Below are positions 17,782 through 26,891 of a DNA stretch of 64,000 nucleotides, piece after piece. The stretch's first letter is position 1. Each line of letters opens with the position of its first letter. The notes beneath the pieces are model-generated. The model ran no database searches. It had not been told where the DNA came from and was given only the letters and a program-made list of their open reading frames with translations. The position numbers and the translations under genes were made by a program. Source of the stretch: Aquimarina sp042434915 (GTDB taxonomy: Bacteria > Bacteroidota > Bacteroidia > Flavobacteriales > Flavobacteriaceae); NCBI RefSeq assembly GCF_042434915.1, contig NZ_CP170198.1:558001-622000 (forward strand), read 5' to 3'.

Positions 17782-18732
17782 ATGAATAGATTTTCATTTA
17801 AAAGAAATAATGTAAAAGTTTTTTTGTTCTTTTTGGTTTCCACGTCAATCCTCTGGTTGTTTATACAGTTTTCAAAAAATTATACGCGAACTTTGGAGAC
17901 TAACATTGTTTTTATCAATATCCCAGAAGGGAAAGTCTTAGACCCTTCTAATGACACTAAGTTAATAGTTACTTTGGGGGGAAATGGTTTTCGATTGATC
18001 GCCCACAGTTGGAGAACTCCTGAGCTCACATTTGATTTTGAAAAAAGTGTGAAAAAAGATTCTAATAAGTATGTTTTTGCCTTAGACAAAAAAGGTGATT
18101 TTATTAAACGTAAGTTAGACTTTAAAGGCAATGTGATTGCTTTTGAGAAGGATACACTCGTTTTAAAATTGAATACGATATTAGAAAAAAAAGTACCAGT
18201 AAAAACAAATATCACATTTCAATATGCCGCAGGATATGGTAGTAGTGAAGGTTTAAAAATAGAGCCAGATTCAAGTACGATACGGGGGGTAAAAAAAGTC
18301 TTAGACTCGATTAAGTATGTTGAAACTTCTGCCATTGAGGTGGATGGACTTAAGTCTAACTGGGAAGAAAAAGTATCAATAAAAATGGATAGCTTACAAG
18401 GTGTGCTTACTATTGATCCACCATATGTAAGTGCTATGGTATCGGTTAGTAAATTTACAGAAGGTAGTCAAATTGTACCTGTAGTTCTAGAAAATGTGCC
18501 AGACAAAGAAGAAATCAAAATTTTTCCGAAGGAGGTTAAAATAGTCTATAGGGTGGGATTGGATAAGTATGACGAAATCTCAGAACGTGATTTTAAAGTA
18601 GTAGCTAATTATGAGGAAGCAACCGAAGACAATGCCTTTCTTTTATTAAAATTGGAGAAATACCCAGAAAAGATACACGATGTTCGCTTACAGGAAAAGC
18701 AAATTCAATTTGTAATAGTAAATAAGAAATGA
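17782..18732 (+). CDS. YbbR/CdaR-like membrane-anchored protein
   Basis: A 316-residue protein with a basic N-terminus, one membrane helix (about 11-28, VFLFFLVSTSILWLFIQF) and an extracytoplasmic part made of YbbR-like beta repeats (KVLDPSNDTKLIVTLGGNGF, VPVVLENVPDKEEIKIFPKEV). In Firmicutes CdaR (YbbR) regulates a c-di-AMP cyclase. No cyclase is next to it here, so a CdaR role is not shown. It overlaps coaE by ATGA (18729-18732), a pairing I recall from other flavobacteria. Confidence 0.75.
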   Translation: MNRFSFKRNNVKVFLFFLVSTSILWLFIQFSKNYTRTLETNIVFINIPEGKVLDPSNDTKLIVTLGGNGFRLIAHSWRTPELTFDFEKSVKKDSNKYVFALDKKGDFIKRKLDFKGNVIAFEKDTLVLKLNTILEKKVPVKTNITFQYAAGYGSSEGLKIEPDSSTIRGVKKVLDSIKYVETSAIEVDGLKSNWEEKVSIKMDSLQGVLTIDPPYVSAMVSVSKFTEGSQIVPVVLENVPDKEEIKIFPKEVKIVYRVGLDKYDEISERDFKVVANYEEATEDNAFLLLKLEKYPEKIHDVRLQEKQIQFVIVNKK

Positions 18733-19307
18733 AGATTGTTGGGTTAACAGGAGGTATAGGGAGTGGTAAGTCTACGGTAGCTAAGATGTTTGAAAATCTT
18801 GGTGTACCTGTTTATATTGCAGATATTGAAGCAAAAAAAATAATGCACAAAGATGCTTCAGTCAAACATCAGGTAATAAGTCTATTAGGTGTAAATGCTT
18901 ATCTGGATGATTCTTTAAATACAGGGTATATAGCAAGTAAAGTTTTTGAGAATAAAGAATTATTGACAAAATTAAACGCTATAGTTCATCCTGCGGTAGC
19001 TCTAGATTTTGAAAACTGGAAAAAGAAACAAAAAACAAATTATATTATTAAAGAAGTAGCGATTTTGTTTGAAAAAGGTGCACAAAAAGATTGTGACTAT
19101 ACAATTTTAGTAACAGCTCCCAAAAAGCTTCGTATTCAGCGTATTTTAGATCGAGATAGAACTACTGTTGAGGAAATAGAGCAACGTATGAATAATCAAT
19201 GGGAAGATAGTAAGAAAATCCCGCTTGCCGATTTTATCATTACTAATGTAGCCCTTAAAGAAGTCGAAAAACAGGTACTAGAACTCCATCAAAAGTTCAT
19301 GTTGTGA
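18729..19307 (+). CDS. coaE: CoaE, dephospho-CoA kinase
   Basis: A 192-residue P-loop kinase: GGIGSGKS at 8-15, the CoA-site motif PVYIADIEAKKIM near 27-39, HPAV near 97 and the lid DRDRTTVEEIEQRM. It catalyses the last step of coenzyme A synthesis, phosphorylating dephospho-CoA. It complements coaBC 6 kb upstream. Start overlaps the YbbR-like gene by ATGA. Confidence 0.95.
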   Translation: MKIVGLTGGIGSGKSTVAKMFENLGVPVYIADIEAKKIMHKDASVKHQVISLLGVNAYLDDSLNTGYIASKVFENKELLTKLNAIVHPAVALDFENWKKKQKTNYIIKEVAILFEKGAQKDCDYTILVTAPKKLRIQRILDRDRTTVEEIEQRMNNQWEDSKKIPLADFIITNVALKEVEKQVLELHQKFML

Positions 19308-19391
19308 GCCTATTACATTGGGTTACATCCATTTTGTTAACATTTGGTTAAACCGTAAAGTAGGTAAATGTTAAAGTCTTACTTTTGGTCT

Positions 19392-20960
19392 ATGAATAAA
19401 AGGATATTCGTATTGCTAATAATCCTAATGAGCCTATCATTAATAGGGATTATCTTTGTTCAGGGGTATTGGATAAACAATACGGTAGTTAATAATGAAG
19501 AACAGTTTTCGTTTAATGCAAAGCAGGTACTTATTACGGTGTCTAACAAAATTCAGTATAACGAATTTGAAGAAATATACTACCCTTTAAAAGAAATTCT
19601 AGATAGTATTGAAGAACCAGATGATAAAACCATACGGCAACTTCTGAATATAAGTATTGATAAGCGTACTAATAGAACGTTTTCATATAACAATGGCGCC
19701 TTGGAGGATGATTATAAACTTTTCTCATCTTTTATTAATTTTGATATTGATACCATTAAGTTAAAGGATATTTTAAACCGAACAGCAGATATTGTTTCTG
19801 AAGAAGGAAAAGAAGAGAGGTCTATAAAGAAATCTAAATTAAAAATGCAACGCATTAAAAGTCTTACCGACTTGCAACGCATGGATTATGAAATTGTAGT
19901 AAATGATATAGCTAGTTACATACCGATACATCGTAGAGTTAAAAATGAAGAAATACACTCGATGATAAGACGAGAACTAGAAGAGCGAGATATTAAAGTA
20001 GATTTTGAGTACGCTATTTATAGTAATTCATTGGCAACAAAGGTGAGGTCAGATGATTTTAGCTTAGATTACGCAAATACTTACGCAGTTCCTTTGTTTG
20101 TAAATCAAGATGGAGAAAGTAAATACCAGTTGTATGTGAAATTTACCGATAAAAAACAATATGTACTTTCGTCGATACGAAGTATGGCGTTGCTTTCTAT
20201 TGTCTTTACATTGATCATAGTGATAGCATATTCTAGTGCCTTATCACAATTGATGCAACAACGTCAGATATCTCAAATTAAGACGGATTTTATTAACAAT
20301 ATGACGCATGAACTCAAAACGCCAATTGCAACTATAAACTTAGCTTTGGATTCTATAAAAAATCCAAAGATTGGTAATGATCCTGATAAGGTGAAGCGTT
20401 ATATGAATATGATTCGTGAAGAAAATAAACGTATGCATGCGCAGGTAGAAAATGTTCTTCGCATTTCTCAATTGGAAAAAAATGAATTAAACATACCCAA
20501 GGAGCGGGTAAAGCTGCATGACTTAATCGAGGATGCAATTACACATGTATCTCTTTTAGTAGAAGATAGTGGTGGTTATATCAAAACTCATCTAGGTGCA
20601 TTAAAATCATCTGTTTTGGCCAATGACAATCATTTTACCAATGTTCTGGTCAATATTCTAGATAATGCAGTTAAGTATTCTGAGAGCGCTCCAAAAATTG
20701 ATGTCTATACAGAAAATGCTAAGAACAGTATTATTGTAAAAATAAGAGATCAAGGAATTGGTATGAGCAAAATAGCTCAAAAAAAAATATTTGAAAAGTT
20801 TTTTAGAGAACACACGGGAGATCTTCATAATGTCAAAGGACATGGATTAGGTCTTACGTATGTAAAAAGAGTTGTTGATGACCATCATGGTCAAATATGG
20901 GTGGAGAGTGAAAAAGGAAAAGGCTCCACTTTTATAATTAAATTACCGTTAATATCTTAA
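19392..20960 (+). CDS. sensor histidine kinase (membrane)
   Basis: About 522 residues from the ATG at 19392 (MNKRIFVLLIILMSLSLIG); an in-frame ATG at 19368 adds eight residues. Two membrane helices (about 4-26 and 262-286) enclose a periplasmic sensor of about 235 residues. Then comes the HisKA dimerisation domain with the H-box NNMTHELKTPIATI (His306 by this start), and an HATPase domain with N-box ILDNAVKYS, G1 DQGIGMS and G2 GHGLGLTYV. Pairs with the response regulator 4 bp downstream. The order resembles RprX/RprY systems of Bacteroidota; the signal is unknown. Confidence 0.93.
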   Translation: MNKRIFVLLIILMSLSLIGIIFVQGYWINNTVVNNEEQFSFNAKQVLITVSNKIQYNEFEEIYYPLKEILDSIEEPDDKTIRQLLNISIDKRTNRTFSYNNGALEDDYKLFSSFINFDIDTIKLKDILNRTADIVSEEGKEERSIKKSKLKMQRIKSLTDLQRMDYEIVVNDIASYIPIHRRVKNEEIHSMIRRELEERDIKVDFEYAIYSNSLATKVRSDDFSLDYANTYAVPLFVNQDGESKYQLYVKFTDKKQYVLSSIRSMALLSIVFTLIIVIAYSSALSQLMQQRQISQIKTDFINNMTHELKTPIATINLALDSIKNPKIGNDPDKVKRYMNMIREENKRMHAQVENVLRISQLEKNELNIPKERVKLHDLIEDAITHVSLLVEDSGGYIKTHLGALKSSVLANDNHFTNVLVNILDNAVKYSESAPKIDVYTENAKNSIIVKIRDQGIGMSKIAQKKIFEKFFREHTGDLHNVKGHGLGLTYVKRVVDDHHGQIWVESEKGKGSTFIIKLPLIS

Positions 20961-20964
20961 AAAT

Positions 20965-21678
20965 ATGGAAACAGAAAACAAAAAAATTTTATTAGTAGAA
21001 GATGATCCAAATTTTGGAACAGTACTAAAGGATTATCTTATTATGAATGATTACGATGTGGTTCATGCTAAAAATGGTATGGAAGGCTTTGAAAAGTTCA
21101 AAAAGGATGATTATGACATGTGTATTCTTGATGTAATGATGCCTTATAAAGATGGATTTACTTTAGCAAAAGAAATAAGAGATAAAAATGAAGAAATTCC
21201 GATTATCTTTTTGACTGCCAAAGCTATGAAAGAAGATGTCTTAAAAGGATATAAAGTAGGGGCAGACGACTATCTTAACAAACCCTTTGATAGCGAAGTG
21301 TTGTTAATGAAAATTCAAGCTATCATGCAACGCAAAAGCACCGAATCAATTGCTGATAGTAAGCAATTTGAGTTCAATGTAGGAGGTTTTCATTTAAACT
21401 CTAAATTAAGATTCTTGACCTATAAGGATGAAGAAGCAATCAAATTATCACCCAAAGAGAATGAACTTTTGCGTTTACTGGCACTACACCTTAATGATTT
21501 AATGCCACGAGAATTAGCACTGACCAAGATTTGGAGAGATGATAACTATTTTACGTCTAGAAGTATGGATGTTTATATAGCAAAATTGAGAAAATACCTT
21601 AAAAAAGATGACAATGTGGAAATTTTGAATATCCACGGTGAAGGGTTTAGACTTGTTGTAAGAAACGAAGAAGCCTAG
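20965..21678 (+). CDS. OmpR-family response regulator
   Basis: A 237-residue regulator. The receiver domain has acidic pocket EDD near 12-14, phospho-acceptor Asp56 in CILDVMMP, and FLTAKA...KPFD with the conserved Lys. The C-terminal winged-helix DNA-binding domain (about 140-233) has LSPKENELLRLLALH and SRSMDVYIAKLRKYLK. Partner of the kinase just upstream; targets unknown. It ends at a strong bidirectional terminator shared with miaA. Confidence 0.95.
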   Translation: METENKKILLVEDDPNFGTVLKDYLIMNDYDVVHAKNGMEGFEKFKKDDYDMCILDVMMPYKDGFTLAKEIRDKNEEIPIIFLTAKAMKEDVLKGYKVGADDYLNKPFDSEVLLMKIQAIMQRKSTESIADSKQFEFNVGGFHLNSKLRFLTYKDEEAIKLSPKENELLRLLALHLNDLMPRELALTKIWRDDNYFTSRSMDVYIAKLRKYLKKDDNVEILNIHGEGFRLVVRNEEA

Positions 21679-21704
21679 TAAAGTTTTAACGGTAATCTTT
21701 CCAG

Positions 21705-21750
21705 AAAAAAACTCGCTGTTTTATTAATTATTTTTGCAGCGAGTTTTTTT
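21705..21750. terminator. bidirectional terminator between response regulator and miaA
   Basis: AAAAAAACTCGCTG (21705-21718) and CAGCGAGTTTTTTT (21737-21750) form a perfect 14-bp stem that gives a T-run on both strands. The right arm also encodes the last residues of MiaA, so coding and termination sequence overlap. Confidence 0.9.
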
Positions 21751-22639
21751 CAATGAAAGATAGAATTTCTTTGCGATCAGTCTCAATTGAAAACCATGTG
21801 ATTTCTTTATCCTTGGTAAACCAAGTCAACTGACGTTTTGCAAACCTTCTCGTATTTTTTTTTATCTCGCTGATAGCTGTTTCTAAGTTATACTGTTTAT
21901 CTAGGTAGGCAAATATTTCTTTATAGCCTACTGTATTTAATCCATTAAGATGTTTAAAAGGATATAATATTGAAGCCTCGGTTCTAAGCCCATCTTTCAT
22001 CATTTGATCAACTCTACGATTTATTCTATCATAAATTATAGATCTATCTGCAGATAGACCTATTTTAATAATGTTAAAAGGGCGTTGTTTTTTCTTTTTA
22101 TTTAAGAAAGAGGAATATGGTTGTCCACTACTTAAACTAACCTCTATTGCACGCATTACGCGATGCGTATTAGATAGATCAACTTTGTGGTAATACTCGG
22201 GATCTAGAGATTGTAATGATTTTTGTAACCCTTCAATTCCCTTATTTTGATATAGTTGTTGTACGGTGCGCTTGGTATTTTGATCAACCTCGGGAAACTC
22301 ATCTAATCCATTGATAATAGCATTTACATATAGACCAGAACCTCCTACAAGAACGACTGTATTATTAAACTCAAAAAGCTTATCAATGACTTGCATAGCA
22401 TCTTTTTCAAAATCTCCAACAGTATATGTAGTTTGTATGCTACGATGTTGAATAAAATGATGTGGAGCGGCTTTCAGTTCGTCAGGAGTTGGGACTGCAG
22501 TTCCTATTTTCATTTCTTTAAAAAACTGTCTACTATCGGCAGATATAATTTCACACTTAAAATGTTGTGCTACGGCTACCGCTAAACTGGTTTTCCCTAT
22601 GGCAGTAGCTCCAACGATTACAATTAAATTTTTATTCAT
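21728..22639 (-). CDS. miaA: MiaA, tRNA dimethylallyltransferase
   Basis: 303 residues from the ATG at 22639, which gives MNKNLIVIVGATAIGKTS with P-loop GATAIGKT at 10-17 and DSRQ at 35-38. The frame opens further up to 22699, but those residues are not family-like and would run deep into the upstream gene. It adds a dimethylallyl group to A37 of tRNAs reading UNN codons. Further motifs are VVLVGGSGLYVNAI and the C-terminal RRFAKRQLTWF. The start overlaps the channel gene by 8 bp. Confidence 0.96.
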   Translation of the reverse strand: MNKNLIVIVGATAIGKTSLAVAVAQHFKCEIISADSRQFFKEMKIGTAVPTPDELKAAPHHFIQHRSIQTTYTVGDFEKDAMQVIDKLFEFNNTVVLVGGSGLYVNAIINGLDEFPEVDQNTKRTVQQLYQNKGIEGLQKSLQSLDPEYYHKVDLSNTHRVMRAIEVSLSSGQPYSSFLNKKKKQRPFNIIKIGLSADRSIIYDRINRRVDQMMKDGLRTEASILYPFKHLNGLNTVGYKEIFAYLDKQYNLETAISEIKKNTRRFAKRQLTWFTKDKEITWFSIETDRKEILSFIEKNSLQK

Positions 22640-23468
22640 TAAATAAGGTGTATCCGCAATTATGACAATATTTTGCATCGTTTTGATGCTTTCCTTCATT
22701 ACAATTAGAACAAACTTGCGTATTTACCCGAATTGGAGCTGTATTTTTGTTTGCTGCATATTCTGCGCTAACAATTCCGGTAGGAACCGCAATGATCCCA
22801 TATCCCAAAATCATGATTATAGCAGCTAGTAGTTGTCCCAAAGGGGTTACTGGAGCAATATCACCAAAACCAACAGTTGTAAGAGTTACAATACACCAGT
22901 ATACACTAACAGGTATGCTCTTAAAACCACTAGCCTCTCCCTCAACGATGTACATAAGGGTTCCCATGATAATACATAAAACTAACACAGCGAATAAGAA
23001 CACCAAAATTTTTGGACGGCTGTCTTTTAATGCTTTGGTCAACTTATTAGCTTCTCCGATATATCTAGTGATTTTTAAAATTCTAAAAACTCTAAGTAAG
23101 CGCAAGGCTCGAACCGTTAGTAGAGCATTCGATCCAACAATAAAAAAGGATAAATATAGCGGTAATGTTGATAATAAATCAATAATTCCATAAAAGCTAA
23201 AAATGTAAGAGGATGCCTTTTTTATAGAAATTACGCGAGCAATATATTCAATAGTAAAAAAAATAGTAATAACCCATTCAGCATAGTACAAAAATTCGTA
23301 AACGTTGGCAGTAAGTCCTTTTACACTCTCCATCATTACAAAAATTATGCTCAATATAATTAAGACTAAAAGAACAACATCAAATAATTTACCCGCAGGA
23401 GTATCCGCTTCATAAATCACTTCATGAATTTTTTCTCTCCAGTTTTTTTTTATGACATTTTCGTTCAC
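22632..23468 (-). CDS. voltage-gated K+ channel-like protein with C-terminal zinc ribbon
   Basis: A 278-residue membrane protein of the six-helix voltage-gated channel type. The S4-like sensor has four arginines every third residue (120, 123, 126, 129 in TVRALRLLRVFRI). The pore has the potassium filter TTVGFGD at 197-203 followed by S6. The cytoplasmic tail carries a CxxC...CxxC zinc ribbon (Cys253, Cys256, Cys268, Cys271). The start is GTG at 23468 (VNENVIKKNW), as no ATG occurs before the first helices. It is followed by miaA with an 8-bp overlap, and preceded by the DUF3857 gene on the same strand. Confidence 0.93.
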   Translation of the reverse strand: MNENVIKKNWREKIHEVIYEADTPAGKLFDVVLLVLIILSIIFVMMESVKGLTANVYEFLYYAEWVITIFFTIEYIARVISIKKASSYIFSFYGIIDLLSTLPLYLSFFIVGSNALLTVRALRLLRVFRILKITRYIGEANKLTKALKDSRPKILVFLFAVLVLCIIMGTLMYIVEGEASGFKSIPVSVYWCIVTLTTVGFGDIAPVTPLGQLLAAIIMILGYGIIAVPTGIVSAEYAANKNTAPIRVNTQVCSNCNEGKHQNDAKYCHNCGYTLFNE

Positions 23469-23497
23469 GGCTTAGTTTTAAATAAAAGTAAATAAAA

Positions 23498-25468
23498 TTA
23501 ACTTTCTTTACTAACAGTAATGAAAGTGTTATTTTCTATATTCACAACTAATTCAAAAAACTTCTTAAGTATAGGATAGTATTCTGTAGGATAATATGAA
23601 GAATTAAAATTAATTCTATAGGAGATTATAAGTTGTTTGCCTTGCTTTTTGTAACTGACACCAACTTTTCCTAAGTCATTTGGGATAGAGTAATATGAGT
23701 TTTTTGGAGTGTCAATGTATTGATAATTTTCTGGGATTTTAAGGGAAACCGAATAAGTATATGTATCTTTAAATCCGAAATCCACAGGAAAGTTTCTTTC
23801 GGTTAGCTTAAAAGGATTTTCCTGAAAAAAAGGTTTTGTAAAGGGTTTTATATAAATTAAACCATCTATTTCTTCTGCCAATCTTTCGAATGAAAACTCT
23901 TCTTCAAAGGGTTTTTCTGAGTTTCTTTCATTTTTTAGTTTAAAATCATATATAGTTAAATCATTATTCTGCATTCTTATTTGTTCTGCAAACGCGTCTT
24001 TACCAATTTGATGTATTTTTTTTCTTTTATAAAAACCTGGATATCCTAGATAAGTATATTTAGCAACACCCGTCAAGCTCAATTCATTGTCTAGTTTGAT
24101 TTCTTCTCTATAAAAATGTAAAGAGCGTTGAGTAGGTTTTAAATCCACCCAAGAACTACCATTTTTAAAGTCCAAAAGCCTGCCATATTGATTCAAACAT
24201 CTATATGGAATTTCTCCAAATGCTAAAGCCTTCTCTGTTCCATCTAATAAAAAGGTTTGGTCATCAACAGATAGTTGTACGATGATATAGTTAAAATCGG
24301 TTAATATTGGATAATTTTTTGTCGCATAACCATTCTCTCTTGTAGATAATAAAATAGAATTGACTTTGAAGCCTTGTTGTTTAAGAGCATTATGGAGCAG
24401 AATATTAATACCTGCTACGTTTCCAGTTTTAGTCTCCATAACTTCCTTTATATTACCGTCTCTAAAAATTTCAAATTTATTGTTCCATATATAGTTTTCT
24501 GTAAAATACTCATATAGTTTTTTAGCTTTTGAAAGATTATTAGGAAGGATCTGTAGCGAATCTGGAAAAATATCTTTGGTTGTATTAATCTTCTTTAATT
24601 GAAGCCCTATTGTTCGTTCTTTTTGTAATTGCCTATCAACATTTTTCCATGTTTCACTAAACTTCTTGACGGTACCATCAAAACCTTTGAACACCTTTAG
24701 TTCATATTTGATACGAGAGAAATAATTTTTTTTTGCAGTCATATACTTCTCTGTTTTAAAAGCAGGTATATTTCTCATGACATAGGTGTTATGTAGACAA
24801 TCGGAAGCTCCTCCCATACCAACCTCAAGACAATTTTTTATTATGGAAGATTCATTAGTTTCTAACTTTAAGGTACCTATTAATCCTATATTATAGTGGT
24901 AATTACCAGGAAGGTCGGATACATACTCACTATACATTTTTGGAATAGAATCCTGAAAATCCCAACCGTTAAAATTAAATATAAATGGAGATTCAATTTG
25001 ATATTTATAAGTTACTACAGATCCTGACTTCACCTGTGGGAAAGTGAATTTAATAATAGTATAATTTTCACTATAAATTTCTTCAAAAATTTGATCTTCT
25101 TGGACACTGATTTTGATCAATTTACCGTTCTCAACATTATGTGTGTAGGCTACTAAATTTCTGTAAAGTTCTTTTTTTCCTTTATTTCTGTACAGAACAA
25201 TTTCTATGGTTGAATGCTCAAACCCTTGCTCATTCAAAATTTTAATTTTAGCCTCATAGTCTGTTAATAGGTTGTAATTGTTGCCATTTTCTATTCGGCT
25301 ATATCCTTTTTCATAAATATAAAAAGCATTTGCTGTACTGTCTTTGCTATAAGTAGTATTGTGTAAATCTGAATTACTAACAAGAATATTTCTATAATTG
25401 TATGTTTCTTGAGAAAGAAGAGAAGAACTTACAATAAGTAATAGTAAGAAAGGAATAGTTTTAGACAT
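23498..25468 (-). CDS. exported DUF3857 / transglutaminase-like protein
   Basis: A 656-residue protein with a signal peptide ending SSLLSQ near residue 20. An N-terminal DUF3857 domain (about 60-230, beta rich) is followed by a transglutaminase-like region (about 310-430), then a C-terminal beta domain. Where active transglutaminases have the catalytic Cys, this region reads KTGNVAGINILLHNALK with no Cys, while the later NYIIVQ and FLLDGTEKA parts are kept. It may thus be a non-enzymatic periplasmic or surface protein, as often in flavobacteria. Start overlaps the stop of the exonuclease fusion gene by 8 bp. Confidence 0.85.
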   Translation of the reverse strand: MSKTIPFLLLLIVSSSLLSQETYNYRNILVSNSDLHNTTYSKDSTANAFYIYEKGYSRIENGNNYNLLTDYEAKIKILNEQGFEHSTIEIVLYRNKGKKELYRNLVAYTHNVENGKLIKISVQEDQIFEEIYSENYTIIKFTFPQVKSGSVVTYKYQIESPFIFNFNGWDFQDSIPKMYSEYVSDLPGNYHYNIGLIGTLKLETNESSIIKNCLEVGMGGASDCLHNTYVMRNIPAFKTEKYMTAKKNYFSRIKYELKVFKGFDGTVKKFSETWKNVDRQLQKERTIGLQLKKINTTKDIFPDSLQILPNNLSKAKKLYEYFTENYIWNNKFEIFRDGNIKEVMETKTGNVAGINILLHNALKQQGFKVNSILLSTRENGYATKNYPILTDFNYIIVQLSVDDQTFLLDGTEKALAFGEIPYRCLNQYGRLLDFKNGSSWVDLKPTQRSLHFYREEIKLDNELSLTGVAKYTYLGYPGFYKRKKIHQIGKDAFAEQIRMQNNDLTIYDFKLKNERNSEKPFEEEFSFERLAEEIDGLIYIKPFTKPFFQENPFKLTERNFPVDFGFKDTYTYSVSLKIPENYQYIDTPKNSYYSIPNDLGKVGVSYKKQGKQLIISYRINFNSSYYPTEYYPILKKFFELVVNIENNTFITVSKES

Positions 25469-26834
25469 TATAGGTTGGTTTTATAATCTTTAATCGTTTA
25501 TGTTTTCGCATATAACTTTGAATGATATGCTGCATATTCTGATCATGTGGTATAGGTGTGATTAAGGTTTTTAGAATATCAATATTATGGACTTGATGAT
25601 TCAAATTAAAAAAGCCTACACCCTTAAGTTTTCCGTTTTCTATCAAAATGGCGCTTTGTTCGTCAATCGTGCGTCCACGATCAATAATTATCATATTGCT
25701 GGACGCAAAAGAATGTTGCGCGATAAGCTTTTTAGCTCTTTGATTGTAGACTTCTGGATTCTCTTTGGCTATACATGCTCCTAAACACTTGTCATTATCA
25801 AAATATGAACAGGATTCTTTTCCTTTTTCTAAACCCATATATCGTGCACATAACTCAAATTCTTCTGTCCATCGACGCATATAAGACGTTGCTTGTTGTC
25901 TGTTTGTAAAAGTTGTAATGGCTTCCTTTTCCTTTATTAACGGGTTCATTGTTAAACTAATGTAACCATTTTGATCTGCCAATTGATATAAGCCATGGTC
26001 AAATTTTGGTTTGCGTGTAAATCTGTTGTAAATAGGTTTGAGAGTTTTTATTTCCTGTGCCTCTTTAAGCAATGCTATCAATTCACTACCAGTTATTTCA
26101 AACGTAACATGCTCAACTTCATCTTGTATTTTTTTGGATTTTTTATTTTCTCCAGTAAAATGCTGATTAAGTCTATTTTTTAGATTTTTACTTTTTCCAA
26201 TATAAATAATACTTCCAGCTTTATTATGTATGTAATAAACACCGGTAGTAGCGGGAATACCATTTAAAATTTCTAGAAGTTTTCCACCTACTTGTTTTTT
26301 TGTTTCTGTTCGTATAGCTTCTGTAATGATCGTTTTTTCTATATCTTTTGCCAGTAATAGTTTGAAAAGTTTAATAGTAGCCAGCGCATCACCATTAGCT
26401 CGATGACGATCGGACAAAGGGATCCCTAAGCTACGCACTAATTTACCTAAACTGTAAGAGGGTTGATCGGGTATTAGTTCTTGACTTAGCTCAACTGTGC
26501 ATAGGGACTTACGCTCATATTCAAAACCTAATCTTCCAAATTCTGTACGTAAGATACGATAGTCAAAACTCGCATTATGTGCTACCAAAATACAATCTTG
26601 AGTAATTTCCACTATTCGTTTAGCAATTTCATAAAATTTTGGAGCATTACGTAACATTTCATTATTAATCCCAGTGAGATTTACTACAAACGGTTGTATT
26701 TCCTTTTCAGGGTTAATTAATGATATAAATTGATCAACTACTTCTTGTCCATCAAATTTATAGATAGCAATTTCTGTAATTCCTTCTTCATTATATTTTC
26801 CTCCAGTAGTTTCTATATCTAAGATTGCGTACAT
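25461..26834 (-). CDS. DnaQ-like exonuclease fused to GIY-YIG / UvrC-like nuclease
   Basis: A 457-residue fusion. Residues 1-170 are a DEDDh 3'-5' exonuclease (Asp6, Glu8 in LDIETTGG; Asp91 in HNASFDYRIL; His144 and Asp149 in HRANGD). Residues 196-275 are a GIY-YIG domain (TGVYYI, IIYIGKSKNLKNRL with Arg221). After it four cysteines (329, 342, 350, 354) are spaced C-x12-C-x7-C-x3-C, much like the Fe-S cluster ligands reported in UvrC. Related DnaQ-UvrC/Cho fusions are known, probably acting in excision repair; the exact substrate is unknown. It overlaps the DUF3857 gene by 8 bp and lies 57 bp after yggS. Confidence 0.92.
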   Translation of the reverse strand: MYAILDIETTGGKYNEEGITEIAIYKFDGQEVVDQFISLINPEKEIQPFVVNLTGINNEMLRNAPKFYEIAKRIVEITQDCILVAHNASFDYRILRTEFGRLGFEYERKSLCTVELSQELIPDQPSYSLGKLVRSLGIPLSDRHRANGDALATIKLFKLLLAKDIEKTIITEAIRTETKKQVGGKLLEILNGIPATTGVYYIHNKAGSIIYIGKSKNLKNRLNQHFTGENKKSKKIQDEVEHVTFEITGSELIALLKEAQEIKTLKPIYNRFTRKPKFDHGLYQLADQNGYISLTMNPLIKEKEAITTFTNRQQATSYMRRWTEEFELCARYMGLEKGKESCSYFDNDKCLGACIAKENPEVYNQRAKKLIAQHSFASSNMIIIDRGRTIDEQSAILIENGKLKGVGFFNLNHQVHNIDILKTLITPIPHDQNMQHIIQSYMRKHKRLKIIKPTYNV

Positions 26835-26891
26835 ATAAAGCTTAAAAAGGAGTTTTGATAGGTATGTTAGCTCCCGATAAAATGATTTTTG

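Noticed and set aside
22640..22699. 20-residue N-terminal extension of MiaA
   Set aside because: Lies within the channel gene's zinc-ribbon codons and has no family similarity; MNKN at 22639 is the normal MiaA start.
22747..23193. 148-codon forward frame inside the channel gene
   Set aside because: Antisense to a well supported membrane protein; its composition simply mirrors the channel codons.
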